Shown piece by piece: positions 23,614 through 33,556 of a DNA stretch of 42,720 nucleotides. How positions within the stretch are numbered: position 1 is the stretch's first letter; every line of letters begins with the position of its first letter. Both the position numbers and the translations under genes were made by a program. Location of the stretch: the NCBI RefSeq assembly GCF_000758945.1, contig NZ_JRND01000013.1, positions 1 to 42,720 on the forward strand, given 5' to 3'. Below the pieces are notes generated by a model that was given only the letters and a program-made list of their open reading frames with translations, had not been told where the DNA came from and searched no databases. Source of the DNA: Lancefieldella parvula_C (GTDB lineage: Bacteria > Actinomycetota > Coriobacteriia > Coriobacteriales > Atopobiaceae).

Positions 23614-24267
23614 TTATGCCTCCTGTCTTAGCTGTGCGCTTACTGCATCACTTACGGCGTCAGCTCGTGATACATAGGTGTCCAGAAGCTTATCCGCCTC
23701 ATCAAGCAGCGTTTGAGCGTACGCCGTATCATGCATAGAACGAGTGTTTACAAACAGCGTATGAGAAGCGGCAATCAAAGCGCCACGTGCCAAGGCAGCA
23801 CCGCAGCCCACATCAGACAAAAGCATACGGGAGCCCTTAATAAGCATCTCTTCAAGAAGCTCAATGGACTCGCAGACTTTTCTCATAACCTTCAGCGGAG
23901 GTTGAGCTGCTTCTTTAAGAGCATCCTCAACAATCTCTACGCGCTTTGGGTCATCTTTGGGCACGCTAAACGCGCTTGAAACCAGCAAGAACTGACGAGA
24001 GTCCTCGTCCATCAACTCCATAAAGTCCTGACGGAGCGCACTAGCTCGAGCAATGTATTTTGCAAGATCGTCTTCATGCTGAGCATAGGCAGGTTTTCCT
24101 TGTGCGTAGACACCAGCCATTGAAGCCAAGGATACTGCAAGCGCACCTACATAAGCGGCAGCGCTACCGCCGCCAGGAATAGGCTCTTTAGCAGCAAGGT
24201 GTTGCGCATAAGAATCTGCACTATAGATTGTAAACGCTACTTCTTCAGGTGAAGAGGGATAAGACAT
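23614..24267 (-). CDS. fchA: Methenyl-THF cyclohydrolase, FTCD_C family
   Basis: A 217-residue protein of the formiminotransferase-cyclodeaminase C-terminal family, which interconverts methenyl-THF and 10-formyl-THF. The signature PGGGSAAAYVGAL is at about 31-43, and the all-helical pattern continues with DVGCGAALARGALIAA. Its ATG overlaps the fhs stop codon (TAATG), and folD starts one base after its own stop, so the three C1 genes are translationally linked. In this operon it probably supplies the cyclohydrolase activity that FolD seems to lack. It could instead be a cyclodeaminase, but no formiminotransferase gene is present. Confidence 0.9.
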   Translation of the reverse strand: MSYPSSPEEVAFTIYSADSYAQHLAAKEPIPGGGSAAAYVGALAVSLASMAGVYAQGKPAYAQHEDDLAKYIARASALRQDFMELMDEDSRQFLLVSSAFSVPKDDPKRVEIVEDALKEAAQPPLKVMRKVCESIELLEEMLIKGSRMLLSDVGCGAALARGALIAASHTLFVNTRSMHDTAYAQTLLDEADKLLDTYVSRADAVSDAVSAQLRQEA

Positions 24268-25940
24268 TAGAAAAGACCCACAATTCTTCCATCATCAAGA
24301 ACATCAATGTGCTCTGCAGCAGGAACCTTTGGAAGTCCTGGCATGGTCATGATAGAGCCCGTAAGGCAGACCACAAAGCCAGCACCTGCAGAAACACGAA
24401 CTTCTCGCACGGTAATCTTAAAGTTTTCTGGAGCACCCAATTTAGTCTGATCATCAGTAAATGAGTACTGAGTTTTTGCCATACAAATAGGAAGCTCACC
24501 AAAGCCAAGCTCTTCAAGCTGCTGAAGCTGCTTGGCGGCACTTGGAGCAAATTCAACGCCATCAGCGTGGTAAATCTTGGTAGCAATGTCAGTAATCTTC
24601 TGCTTCAAAGACTCTTTGACATCGTATGCAAAGGTGAGTTTAGACTCAGTCTGACAGAGGCGCATGACCTCTTCTGCCAAAGCTTGACCACCCTTTCCAC
24701 CTTTTGCCCAAACCTCAGACAGCACTACATTTACGCCACGCTTCTTGCACTCCTCCTCTACCAGAGCAAGTTCTTCTGCGGTATCGGTTGGGAATGCATT
24801 GATAGCAACAACTACAGGAAGACCGTAGACGGTCTGAATGTTGTCAACATGACGAAGCAGGTTAGGAATGCCCTCTTTAAGCGCCTCAACGTTTTGCTGG
24901 TTAAGATCTGCTTTGGCAACGCCTCCGTTGTACTTAAGAGCACGAACGGTTGCCACCAAAACAACAGCCGATGGAGCAAGGCCAGTAGCTCTGCATTTGA
25001 TGTCCAAGAACTTCTCGGCACCAAGATCTGCACCAAAACCAGCCTCGGTAACAACGTAATCAGCAAGACGAAGAGCAGTCTTTGTTGCCTCAACCGTATT
25101 GCAACCGTGAGCAATGTTGGCAAAAGGACCACCGTGGACAAGAGCAGGTGTGTGCTCAAGTGTCTGGACCAGATTAGGCTGAATAGCATCTTTGAGCAGC
25201 GCTGTCATAGCGCCCTCTGCGTGGATATCGCTGACGGTAACAGGCTTGCGGTCATAGGTGTAGGCAATAACCATTCTGCCCAGGCGCTCTTTAAGATCTT
25301 TGATGCCGGAAGCAAGGCAGAATACAGCCATAACCTCGGAAGCAACGGTAATATCAAAGCCGTCTTGTCTTGGCATTCCGTCAGCAATGCCACCAAGGCC
25401 GTCAACAACGTTTCTGAGTTGGCGATCGTTCATATCTACACAGCGCTTCCACACAACATGACGTGGATCAATGTTGAGACTGTTGCCCTGCTTAATATGG
25501 TTATCCAGCATGGCAGCGCAAAGGTTGTTTGCAGCGCCAATAGCGTGGAAGTCACCGGTAAAGTGAAGGTTAATGTCCTCCATAGGAACTACCTGGGCAT
25601 ATCCACCGCCCGCAGCGCCACCCTTGACGCCAAAGACAGGACCCAAAGAAGGCTCTCTCAGGGCCAACATGGCAGACTGTCCCAAGCTGGACAAGGCATC
25701 TGCCAGACCAACCGAGGTAGTAGTCTTTCCCTCGCCTGCCGGCGTTGGGTTAATGGCGGTTACCAGCACAAGTTTGCCGCGAAGAGGCTTATCTGCCAGA
25801 GCACGTGCATCAAGCTTTGCCTTATAGCGACCATAAGGCTCCAGAAGGTCCTCTGGAATACCCGCACGCTTTGCCACCTCAAAGATGGGAAGCATCTCGG
25901 ATGATTGAGCAATCTCGATATCGGATTTAACCTCAGACAT
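24267..25940 (-). CDS. fhs: Formate-tetrahydrofolate ligase
   Basis: Makes 10-formyl-THF from formate and THF with ATP in the cytoplasm. The 557 residues match the family: P-loop TPAGEGKTTTSVGLADAL near residue 67, LREPSLGPVFGVKGGAAGGG, HFTGDFHAIGAANNL, VHGGPFANIAHGCN and EAGFGADLGAEKF. It is the first gene of the C1/folate operon, with a 76-base gap to valS. Fhs is typical of anaerobes that use formate for purine synthesis; no acetogenic CODH/ACS genes are in the window. Confidence 0.97.
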   Translation of the reverse strand: MSEVKSDIEIAQSSEMLPIFEVAKRAGIPEDLLEPYGRYKAKLDARALADKPLRGKLVLVTAINPTPAGEGKTTTSVGLADALSSLGQSAMLALREPSLGPVFGVKGGAAGGGYAQVVPMEDINLHFTGDFHAIGAANNLCAAMLDNHIKQGNSLNIDPRHVVWKRCVDMNDRQLRNVVDGLGGIADGMPRQDGFDITVASEVMAVFCLASGIKDLKERLGRMVIAYTYDRKPVTVSDIHAEGAMTALLKDAIQPNLVQTLEHTPALVHGGPFANIAHGCNTVEATKTALRLADYVVTEAGFGADLGAEKFLDIKCRATGLAPSAVVLVATVRALKYNGGVAKADLNQQNVEALKEGIPNLLRHVDNIQTVYGLPVVVAINAFPTDTAEELALVEEECKKRGVNVVLSEVWAKGGKGGQALAEEVMRLCQTESKLTFAYDVKESLKQKITDIATKIYHADGVEFAPSAAKQLQQLEELGFGELPICMAKTQYSFTDDQTKLGAPENFKITVREVRVSAGAGFVVCLTGSIMTMPGLPKVPAAEHIDVLDDGRIVGLF

Positions 25941-25984
25941 GTTGTTCCTAACCTAAAGTGGACTGTTTGCACGTACTAAACACA

Positions 25985-26008
25985 TGATGCGGCTGTTACA
26001 CCGCATCA
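25985..26008 (-). terminator. Hairpin between valS and fhs
   Basis: An 8-bp stem (25985-25992 with 26001-26008) lies just after the valS stop codon. There is no T-run on the minus strand, so it is a weak or attenuating terminator at best. It does not look like a tetrahydrofolate riboswitch; the gap is too short. Confidence 0.4.
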
Positions 26009-26016
26009 AGTTTTAC

Positions 26017-28722
26017 CTATGAGAAGTCGGCAATCTGCTGCTCTAGCTGAGCAACAAGCGTAGTAAGTTCTTCTGCGCGTGCACGTTTTTTCTCGATAAC
26101 TTCAGGCGCTGCCTTAGCAACAAATCCCTGGTTAGCAAGGGTGCGCTCCACGCCAGAGAGCTCCTTCTTTGCAGACTCAAGATCTTTCTGAAGACGTTTA
26201 GCCTCAGCAGCAAGGTCAACAAGCTCGCCAAGAACAACGTACATTTCAAGGCCAGCATCGGTGACAGAAACAGAACCAGCAGGCTTCTGAGGCGCCTCAG
26301 CAACCTCAAATGAGCTTACGCGACCAACATTCTGGATGAAGGCTGCCTGCTCCTTCAGCGCTGCAACATCTTGCGCTGGAGCTTTAACCACAACAGCAAG
26401 GTCTGTCTTTGGCGACAGCCTGTAACGTGCGCGAGAAGAACGGACAGCAGAAACAACGGTCTTAGCAAGAGAGAAGTTATGCTCAGCTGCCTCGTCAACA
26501 AAGGTTGCAAGCTTCTCTGGGTCTGGCCACTCAGAAATCATCAAGAACTCTGCGTCGTGACTCAAAAGACCAGACGCAGGAAGGGCATCCCAAACGCTCT
26601 CGGTAACAAATGGCATAGCTGGATGCAAAAGCCTCATGCTGACATCCAGGACAAAGACAAGGTTGCGCTGAACCTGCAGGCGCTGATCAGGAGTTCCATC
26701 AAGAAGTCTGCCCTTGCAGAGCTCAATGTACCAGTCGCAGACATCATTCCAGAAGAAGGACTGAATGTTGCGGGCATACTCACCAAAGCCATAGGTCTCA
26801 AGCTGCTCAGTTGTCTCTGCAACAACCTTAGCAAGGCGCGAGAACATCCATGCATCTTCTGGTGTTTCTGCCTTTGGCATGCCGGCAGTGTAGCCGTCGA
26901 GGTTCATCTGAACAAAGCGACTTGCATTCCAAATCTTAGTAACAAAAGAACGTGCCTGATCGGTTCTTGGAGACTCAATAAGCTCACGGGTCTTCTTATC
27001 AAGTACAGCATCAAACTTGACGTCCTGGTTGTTGGTAATAAGCGTAAGCAGGTTATAACGCATTGCGTCTGCACCATACTTAGCAATCAGATCCATAGGA
27101 TCTACGCCGTTACCCTTTGACTTGGACATACGGCTGCCGTCCTTAGCCAAAATGGTTGCGTAGATGTAGACATCGTGGAATGGAATCTCTTTGGTGAAAT
27201 AGAGCGAGCTCATAATCATGCGAGCAACCCAAAGAGCAATGATGTCTCGAGCGGTTACCAGAACCTGTGTTGGGTGGTGACCCTCAAGCTGCTCAGGATG
27301 GTCTGGCCAGCCCTGTGTAGCAAAGGTCCACAGCTGAGAAGAGAACCAGGTGTCCAAAACGTCCTCATCCTGGTGAACATGATGACCGCCGCACTTTGGA
27401 CAGACGTCAGTGTCTTCCATAAGAGCATCCTGCCAGCCACAATCATCGCAGTAGAACACAGGAATACGGTGTCCCCACCAAAGCTGCCTGGAGATGTTCC
27501 AGTCACGGAGATTCTCCATCCAAGTGAGGTAGGTCTGAGTCCAACGCTCTGGGTGGAAGGTGACCTGACCGTCTTTGACTACCTGTGCTGCAGGCTCTTT
27601 GAGCTTATCAACGGCAACAAACCATTGCTCAGAGAGCCATGGCTCAAGAGTTGTGCCGCAGCGGTAGCAATGCATAACGGAGTGATCAAGATCTTCAACG
27701 TGATCAAGCAGGCCATGCTCTTCAAACCAAGCAACAATAGCCTCACGAGCCTGATCTCTATCAAGACCAGAGAACTCACCATATCCGTCAACAACAACAG
27801 CATGCTCATCAAAGATGTTGATCTGCTCAAGATTGTGAGCCTGACCCATAGCAAAGTCATTAGGGTCATGAGCTGGAGTTACCTTAACAAAACCGGTACC
27901 AAAGCCTGCGTCAACATGCCAGTCAGAGAAAATTGGAATCTCTCGATTAACAATGGGCAGAATAACGGTCTTTCCAACAAGAACGGCCTTTTCTGGATCT
28001 TGAGGAGAGACAGCTACGCCGGTATCACCCAGCATAGTCTCTGGACGAGTAGTTGCTACGGTAATGTACTCAACGCCATTAACAGGCTCTTTGAGCGGGT
28101 AACGCAGGTACCAAAGATGGCCCTTCTCGTCAGCGTACTCTGCCTCGTCGTCTGAGATAGAAGTCTCACAATGAGGACACCAGTTTACAATGCGCTTACC
28201 GCGATAAATGAGCTGGTCATGATACCAGTCAACAAAGACCTTACGTACTGCCTGAGTGTACTCAGGAGACATGGTGAACTTCTCGTCATTAAAATCAATA
28301 GAGCAGCCCATGCGCTTAATCTGAGAAACAATGGTTCCGCCGTACTCGCGCGTCCAATCCCAGCAAGCATCCAGGAATTTCTCGCGACCAATTTCAAGAC
28401 GAGAAATACCCTCTGACTTAAGCTTCTTATCAACCTTAGTCTGAGTTGCAATGCCTGCGTGGTCAGTTCCTAGAATCCAACGAGTTGAATAACCACGCAT
28501 GCGAGAATAACGAATGTAGGTGTCCTGGATGGTGTCATCCATGGCATGTCCCATGTGAAGGATGCCGGTAACGTTTGGTGGAGGGATAACTACTGTACGG
28601 TCTTCAGTTCCTTTGCTACGACCATAGCAATCTGCCTTCATCCACTTTTCAATGAGCTCAGGTTCAGCTGCCTGAGGATCATAATTCTTGGGCATTTCTT
28701 CCACAGTAATCTTGCCTTTCAT
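26017..28722 (-). CDS. valS: Valyl-tRNA synthetase
   Basis: Charges tRNA-Val. The 901-residue class I enzyme shows the HIGH-type motif in PPNVTGILHMGHA (near residue 50), WILGTDHAGIATQ, a CP1 editing domain with TTRPETMLGDT, a zinc site (CDDCGW..CPKCGG), the KMSKS motif as SRMSKSKGN and the C-terminal coiled coil (last 70 residues). The start at 28722 lacks a strong ribosome binding site; an in-frame GTG seven codons on or the ATG of MPKNYDP are alternatives. It is divergent from tcdA. Confidence 0.96.
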   Translation of the reverse strand: MKGKITVEEMPKNYDPQAAEPELIEKWMKADCYGRSKGTEDRTVVIPPPNVTGILHMGHAMDDTIQDTYIRYSRMRGYSTRWILGTDHAGIATQTKVDKKLKSEGISRLEIGREKFLDACWDWTREYGGTIVSQIKRMGCSIDFNDEKFTMSPEYTQAVRKVFVDWYHDQLIYRGKRIVNWCPHCETSISDDEAEYADEKGHLWYLRYPLKEPVNGVEYITVATTRPETMLGDTGVAVSPQDPEKAVLVGKTVILPIVNREIPIFSDWHVDAGFGTGFVKVTPAHDPNDFAMGQAHNLEQINIFDEHAVVVDGYGEFSGLDRDQAREAIVAWFEEHGLLDHVEDLDHSVMHCYRCGTTLEPWLSEQWFVAVDKLKEPAAQVVKDGQVTFHPERWTQTYLTWMENLRDWNISRQLWWGHRIPVFYCDDCGWQDALMEDTDVCPKCGGHHVHQDEDVLDTWFSSQLWTFATQGWPDHPEQLEGHHPTQVLVTARDIIALWVARMIMSSLYFTKEIPFHDVYIYATILAKDGSRMSKSKGNGVDPMDLIAKYGADAMRYNLLTLITNNQDVKFDAVLDKKTRELIESPRTDQARSFVTKIWNASRFVQMNLDGYTAGMPKAETPEDAWMFSRLAKVVAETTEQLETYGFGEYARNIQSFFWNDVCDWYIELCKGRLLDGTPDQRLQVQRNLVFVLDVSMRLLHPAMPFVTESVWDALPASGLLSHDAEFLMISEWPDPEKLATFVDEAAEHNFSLAKTVVSAVRSSRARYRLSPKTDLAVVVKAPAQDVAALKEQAAFIQNVGRVSSFEVAEAPQKPAGSVSVTDAGLEMYVVLGELVDLAAEAKRLQKDLESAKKELSGVERTLANQGFVAKAAPEVIEKKRARAEELTTLVAQLEQQIADFS

Positions 28723-28887
28723 ATGCTGACAACATCGTCAAAATTTGCTTCATTTATTCTACTAATAAAAGACAACTTATGGGGTGCTTTCTTACCATTA
28801 GTTAAAATTACTATCGGTCTACACTTTTTGAAGCGTAGGTGAAGTAACAAGCTATACTATCTGCAGATACTTTTTATGAGGAGCTCT

Positions 28888-29622
28888 ATGTCTGCCACAA
28901 TTCCTGAAGCCACTGCTCGACTCGAACTTGTTCTAGGAAAAGACCGCCTTGGACAAATTCAAAATTCCTGCGTTATGGTCTTAGGGCTTGGTGGCGTTGG
29001 TTCAAACTGTGTTCAGGCGCTGGCCAGAGGCGGTGTAGGTTCCTTTGTTTTAGTGGATGCTGATGCAGTAGAAGCATCCAACCTTAATAGACAGGCTATT
29101 GCCTATGTGAGCACCATTGGAAAAAGAAAAGTTGACGTTACCAAAGAGATGATTCTGGACATTAATCCAGACGCTCACGTGGTCACACTTGACGCGTTTT
29201 TGCTTAAAGACAACGTTGACGAGCAGCTCTCTGCTCTTCCAAAACCAGATGTTGTAGTTGATGCTATCGATACCATTTCTGCTAAATTAGCGGTTGTGGC
29301 ATGGTGTCAGAAGAACGATATCTACCTCATCTCCAGCATGGGCGGCGGCAATAAAATCCACCCAGAACTTCTGGAGATTACTACGCTTTCAAAAACACAT
29401 ACCGATGCTCTTGCAAGAGTAATGAGAAAAGAGTCCAAAAAGCGTGGACTTGCCGACTTCCGTGTTCTCTACTCCCCTGAGCCAGCGCGACCAGTTTTTG
29501 CACCAGAGGGCGCAACGGGCAAATCTGCCAAGCTAGGAACTATGTCCTACTACCCTCCTATTATGGGTCAGATGATTGCCTCAGACGTCATTCTGCATCT
29601 TTCAGGGCTTGATCATGAGTAA
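28888..29622 (+). CDS. tcdA: tRNA t6A dehydratase, ThiF/E1-like
   Basis: A 244-residue E1-like adenylating enzyme of the TcdA (CsdL/YgdL) type, which cyclises N6-threonylcarbamoyladenosine in tRNA to ct6A. The ATP-binding GLGGVGSNCVQALARGGVG, DADAVEASNLNRQ and DVVVDAIDTISAK are visible. AGGAG lies four bases before the ATG at 28888, so the ATG at 28876 that would contain this site is not the start. The 3' end overlaps tatD by eight bases. Other ThiF-family activities cannot be fully excluded. Confidence 0.9.
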   Translation: MSATIPEATARLELVLGKDRLGQIQNSCVMVLGLGGVGSNCVQALARGGVGSFVLVDADAVEASNLNRQAIAYVSTIGKRKVDVTKEMILDINPDAHVVTLDAFLLKDNVDEQLSALPKPDVVVDAIDTISAKLAVVAWCQKNDIYLISSMGGGNKIHPELLEITTLSKTHTDALARVMRKESKKRGLADFRVLYSPEPARPVFAPEGATGKSAKLGTMSYYPPIMGQMIASDVILHLSGLDHE

Positions 29623-30385
29623 CCTCACATACTTTGATGCGCACGTCCATGCCAACCTTATGGACACTCCACTCAATGTAGCGAGAAGTTCCCATGACGC
29701 CGGATTAGGTTTCTTTGCCTGTGGTGTTACTCCTCAGGACTACCTAGAACTTGCTCCTCAGCTTACGCAAGCCAACATCCGCGTGGGACTAGGAGCACAT
29801 CCCTGGTACATCTCTGACGGTCGCGTTACTCAAAAAGATATAGAGCTCCTGATAGAACTAATGGAGCAGACGCCTTACATTGGCGAGATTGGACTAGATT
29901 TTTCTTCTCGCTATTGTGTTGATGGGTTGCAAGATTTGCAGGTTAAGGCCTTTACAAAGATTTGCGCACGTGCAGCAGAGCTTTCACGCAACGACCAGCC
30001 ACGAGTGCTCTCGATGCACACCGTTAGAAGCGTTAATGCGGTGCTAGACATTCTTGAACAGACAGGAGCCGCTCAAGAGTGTGTTCCTATCATCCATTGG
30101 TTTAGCGGTAGCTCAGAAGAGCTCCAAAGGGCTATTAAGCTTGGCTGTTGGTTCTCTGTTGGCGAGATGAGCCTTAAGACCAAGCGTGGCCGTGAATACG
30201 CTAAGGTGTATCCACAAGATAAGCTTCTTACCGAGACTGACCTTCCCTCCAGTAATCACACAGATATTGACGCTGCGGACATTGTGGATAGCCTGAAACG
30301 CGCGCTTAGCGGTCTTAGCGAGGCCCGTGGATACTCTGTGCAAACTGAAGTAATGGCAAACGCAGCAGGCGTTTTTGGCGTCTAA
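29615..30385 (+). CDS. tatD: TatD-family metal-dependent hydrolase
   Basis: A 256-residue TIM-barrel hydrolase of the TatD family, deoxyribonuclease-like enzymes with a binuclear metal centre. Metal ligands are seen in YFDAHVHAN, GEIGLDF, LSMHTVRS, IIHWFSG and TETDLPSS. The sequence is rather diverged from the E. coli protein, so the exact substrate is uncertain. Its ATG lies inside the 3' end of tcdA (eight-base overlap), showing coupled translation. Confidence 0.88.
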   Translation: MSNLTYFDAHVHANLMDTPLNVARSSHDAGLGFFACGVTPQDYLELAPQLTQANIRVGLGAHPWYISDGRVTQKDIELLIELMEQTPYIGEIGLDFSSRYCVDGLQDLQVKAFTKICARAAELSRNDQPRVLSMHTVRSVNAVLDILEQTGAAQECVPIIHWFSGSSEELQRAIKLGCWFSVGEMSLKTKRGREYAKVYPQDKLLTETDLPSSNHTDIDAADIVDSLKRALSGLSEARGYSVQTEVMANAAGVFGV

Positions 30386-30402
30386 GTGTTAAAGTCTTAC
30401 GT

Positions 30403-31548
30403 ATGAGAAGATTACGTAAAATACCCACACAACGCCTTGTTGGAACAGGCAGGGCGCAACTTTCTGGAGCAATGCTTGCAAGCTCATCCGATGAGCTGGG
30501 ACTTGCTCTTAATGACGTTGTGCTTGTTTTTGCCTGCAGCGATAACTTTGTGCCGTATTTATCTGTAGCAATTCAATCCATCATTGAGAATGTCAATCCA
30601 GAACGTCGTTACGATATCATTGTTTTGACTCGTGACCTCACTCCTACCAGCATGATTACGCTTACTCGTCAGGCTCAGCTTGTTGATAACGTCCATGTTG
30701 GCTTCTTAGATGTTGACGCAGCTCTTGGTGATATTGAGCTTCCTCATCATGGTCACTTTAGACCAGAAACTTACTACAGGCTGCTTGCTCCCTCACTTCT
30801 TCCTAACGTCAATAAAGCCATTTATCTTGACTCTGACCTGGTAGTTAATACCGATATTGCAGAGCTCTATGATTTCGACGTCACAGGATACTTGGTAGGC
30901 GCTACGCGCGACGCTGATACTATTGGTCAGATTGATGGCTATGACGCCACAGTGGGCCCCTACCTCAAAAATGAGCTGGGCATGGATGATCCTCACGATT
31001 ACTTCCAGGCAGGCGTCATTTTGATGAACCTTGAAGAGATTAGAAAGCAGATTTCTCCTGAAGAGTTTCTGAAGGTCTCAACCATGCGTGCATGGCGATG
31101 GCTTGACCAAGACGTTCTTAACAGGTTTGTAAACGGCCATTATCTTCGTATTAATATGAAGTGGAATTACCTGGTAGACTGGCAATTCCTCCGCCGTGAT
31201 CACATTGTTGCTCAGGCGCCAAAAGATGTGCGAGAAGAATACGAAGAGGCTCGTAAGAATATCTGTATTGCGCATTTTGCAGGACCAGACAACAGGCCTT
31301 GGCTCTATCCAAACTCAGATCTTGCAGGTCTTTTCTGGTTTTATGCTCGTCGCTCCCCTTATCTTGAGGAGCTTCGTTCACAGCTTGAAGAGTCAAGACG
31401 TACGGTAAGAGGTCTTTCTCACCGCGTGCAAAGTGGTGTTCTTTTCCGCGGCTTGATGCCTTTGTTTGATACCGTCTTCCCACCAGGCACCAAAACCCGT
31501 ACCCAACTTATTACGTCATACAACAAACTTGGTGGCGGCAACCTATAA
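30403..31548 (+). CDS. Family 8 glycosyltransferase
   Basis: A 381-residue GT8 retaining glycosyltransferase, probably adding hexose from a UDP- or other nucleotide-sugar to a cell-surface polymer. LVFACSDNFVPYLSVAIQS opens the domain after about 38 variable residues; the metal-binding DxD lies in IYLDSDLVVNTDI. DYFQAGVILMNL and HFAGPDNRPW follow. A C-terminal basic stretch of about 70 residues may contact membrane or acceptor. It begins 17 bases after tatD and ends at a strong terminator. The acceptor cannot be predicted. Confidence 0.92.
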   Translation: MRRLRKIPTQRLVGTGRAQLSGAMLASSSDELGLALNDVVLVFACSDNFVPYLSVAIQSIIENVNPERRYDIIVLTRDLTPTSMITLTRQAQLVDNVHVGFLDVDAALGDIELPHHGHFRPETYYRLLAPSLLPNVNKAIYLDSDLVVNTDIAELYDFDVTGYLVGATRDADTIGQIDGYDATVGPYLKNELGMDDPHDYFQAGVILMNLEEIRKQISPEEFLKVSTMRAWRWLDQDVLNRFVNGHYLRINMKWNYLVDWQFLRRDHIVAQAPKDVREEYEEARKNICIAHFAGPDNRPWLYPNSDLAGLFWFYARRSPYLEELRSQLEESRRTVRGLSHRVQSGVLFRGLMPLFDTVFPPGTKTRTQLITSYNKLGGGNL

Positions 31549-31551
31549 CGC

Positions 31552-31579
31552 AAAAGGAGGTCTTTCGACCTCCTTTTTT
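31552..31579. terminator. Bidirectional terminator, GT8/clpX
   Basis: An 11-bp stem (31552-31562 with 31567-31577, loop TTTC) with flanking A and T runs lies between convergent GT8 and clpX genes. It can serve both. Confidence 0.92.
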
Positions 31580-31592
31580 ATTGCTATGCGAG

Positions 31593-32891
31593 TTATTTCT
31601 TTTTGCCCTTAATGATTTCTGGAGCATTATCTCCGCCAACGCTTTCTGGAGTAACCACAACCTTTGTGATATCCAAATCTGATGGCAGATCAAACATGGT
31701 CTCTTGCAACGTAGACTCACAGATTGCACGAAGACCACGAGCACCGGTGCCGCGAGCTAAAGCCTTCTTAGCAATCTCTCTAAGTGAATCCTCAGTAAAC
31801 TCAAGGTCTACTCCCTCAAGCTCAAACATGCGCTTGTACTGCTTGGTAAGAGCATTCTTTGGATCTGTGAGAATGCTCATCAGATCTTCCTCACCAAGCT
31901 CACGGGTAGAAGTAATAACTGGAATACGTCCTAAAAGCTCTGGAATCATACCAAATTTGTGCAAGTCCTGAGGCATTACCTTTGCAATAAGCTCAGACTC
32001 ACCTTCTTTGACATTCTTAGCAACGTCAGAGTTAAAGCCAATTCCCTTTTTACCAATACGGTCAGCAACAATCTTGTCCAGTCCAACAAAAGCGCCACCA
32101 CAAATGAACAAGATATTGGTGGTATCAATGTGAATAAGCTCCTGTTGAGGGTGCTTACGACCACCTGTTGGAGGAACACTTGCAACGGTACCCTCAAGAA
32201 TCTTCAGGAGTGCCTGCTGAACGCCTTCACCAGAAACATCACGAGTAATAGAGAGGTTCTCAGCTTTGCGAGCAATCTTATCAATCTCATCGATGTAGAC
32301 AATACCTACCTGAGCACGCTCAACATCGCCATCGGCGGCAGTGATGAGCTTAAGCAGGATATTCTCGACATCTTCACCAACGTAACCAGCCTCAGTAAGG
32401 GTTGTTGCGTCAGCAATAGCAAACGGCACTTCAAGAAAACGAGCAAGCGTCTGAGCAAGCAGCGTTTTACCAGTACCAGTCGGACCTAACAGTAAGATGT
32501 TGGACTTTGCAATCTCAACGTCTTCCTGACCCTCCTGAGGATCATCGTTGCCTGAAAGAATACGACGATAGTGGTTATACACCGCAACCGACATAGCACG
32601 CTTAGCGTCTTCCTGACCCATTACGTACTGAGACAGCTCATCGTAAATCTCATGCGGAGTTGGCAAGTCTTTGATGACAGGTTCATCAGAGTGAGTCTCA
32701 ATCTCTGACTCTTCATCAAAGCCAAGGGACTCATCAATCATATCTGAGCAGGTAGAGACACACTCATCGCAAATGCAGACGCCACCTGGGCCCTGAATAA
32801 GCTTATTTACCTGCGACCTACTCTTTCCGCAGAAAGAACAGTGCATCTCATCTAATCCGCCAAAAGGCGAGAAGTCCTGGTCTTTAGCCAT
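31593..32891 (-). CDS. clpX: ClpX ATPase, unfoldase of ClpXP
   Basis: The hexameric AAA+ unfoldase that feeds substrates to ClpP. The 432 residues have an N-terminal zinc-binding domain (CSFCGK, CICDEC), Walker A GPTGTGKT, Walker B VYIDEIDKI, the pore/RKH region and sensor motifs (LLGRIPV, GTGARGLR). It follows clpP by 26 bases on the same strand and is probably co-transcribed with it. Confidence 0.98.
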   Translation of the reverse strand: MAKDQDFSPFGGLDEMHCSFCGKSRSQVNKLIQGPGGVCICDECVSTCSDMIDESLGFDEESEIETHSDEPVIKDLPTPHEIYDELSQYVMGQEDAKRAMSVAVYNHYRRILSGNDDPQEGQEDVEIAKSNILLLGPTGTGKTLLAQTLARFLEVPFAIADATTLTEAGYVGEDVENILLKLITAADGDVERAQVGIVYIDEIDKIARKAENLSITRDVSGEGVQQALLKILEGTVASVPPTGGRKHPQQELIHIDTTNILFICGGAFVGLDKIVADRIGKKGIGFNSDVAKNVKEGESELIAKVMPQDLHKFGMIPELLGRIPVITSTRELGEEDLMSILTDPKNALTKQYKRMFELEGVDLEFTEDSLREIAKKALARGTGARGLRAICESTLQETMFDLPSDLDITKVVVTPESVGGDNAPEIIKGKKK

Positions 32892-32917
32892 AACTTAAAC
32901 CCTCGATACAAGAACAA

Positions 32918-33526
32918 TTATTGGTCGTTACGAGAAGAAATAACGCGGTCTACCAGACCGTAATCACAGGCCTCCTGTGCACGAAGATAATTATCGCGCT
33001 CGGTATCTGCATTGACCTTCTCGATAGGCTGTCCAGTATAATCCGAAAGCAACTCGTTGATGCGCTGGCGAATCCACTTTGTCTCATCTGCAACAATCTG
33101 GATATCGGTCTGCTGACCCTGAACGCCACTTGATGGCTGGTGAATCATAACCATAGAGTTAGGAAGCGCAAGACGCTTACCCTTTGCACCAGCTGCAAGA
33201 AGAACAGCGCCCATAGAAGCTGCCATACCAACGCAGATGGTAGACACGTCAGGCTTAATGAAGTTCATGGTATCAAGAATGCCCAGACCTGCATAAACGT
33301 CTCCACCAGGAGAGTCAATGTAGAGAGAAATATCCTTGTCTGGGTCCTGGCTCTCAAGGTGCAAAAGCTGCGCAATAACAAGATTTGCAGAATCGCGCGT
33401 TACCGGCTCACCCAAGAAAACAATACGATCGTTGAGCAGTCTAGAGTAGATGTCATAGCTACGCTCACCACGAGGAGTCTGCTCAATAACATACGGAATA
33501 GTTGGAATGTTTGTTGGATAATGCAT
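32918..33526 (-). CDS. clpP: ATP-dependent Clp protease proteolytic subunit
   Basis: The serine peptidase of ClpXP. The 202-residue protein has the catalytic Ser in GMAASMGAVLLAAG and His in MIHQPSSGVQG; LYIDSPGGDVYAG is the oxyanion-side motif. AAGGAGG stands three bases before the ATG at 33526, a strong site. It is placed between tig and clpX, the conserved order for this trio. Confidence 0.98.
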   Translation of the reverse strand: MHYPTNIPTIPYVIEQTPRGERSYDIYSRLLNDRIVFLGEPVTRDSANLVIAQLLHLESQDPDKDISLYIDSPGGDVYAGLGILDTMNFIKPDVSTICVGMAASMGAVLLAAGAKGKRLALPNSMVMIHQPSSGVQGQQTDIQIVADETKWIRQRINELLSDYTGQPIEKVNADTERDNYLRAQEACDYGLVDRVISSRNDQ

Positions 33527-33556
33527 AATCCTCCTTCAAAGGTCTTTCCTTAGAAA

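Noticed and set aside
25941..26016. Possible tetrahydrofolate riboswitch ahead of fhs
   Set aside because: The gap is only 76 bases and holds one simple 8-bp hairpin; the riboswitch core would not fit.
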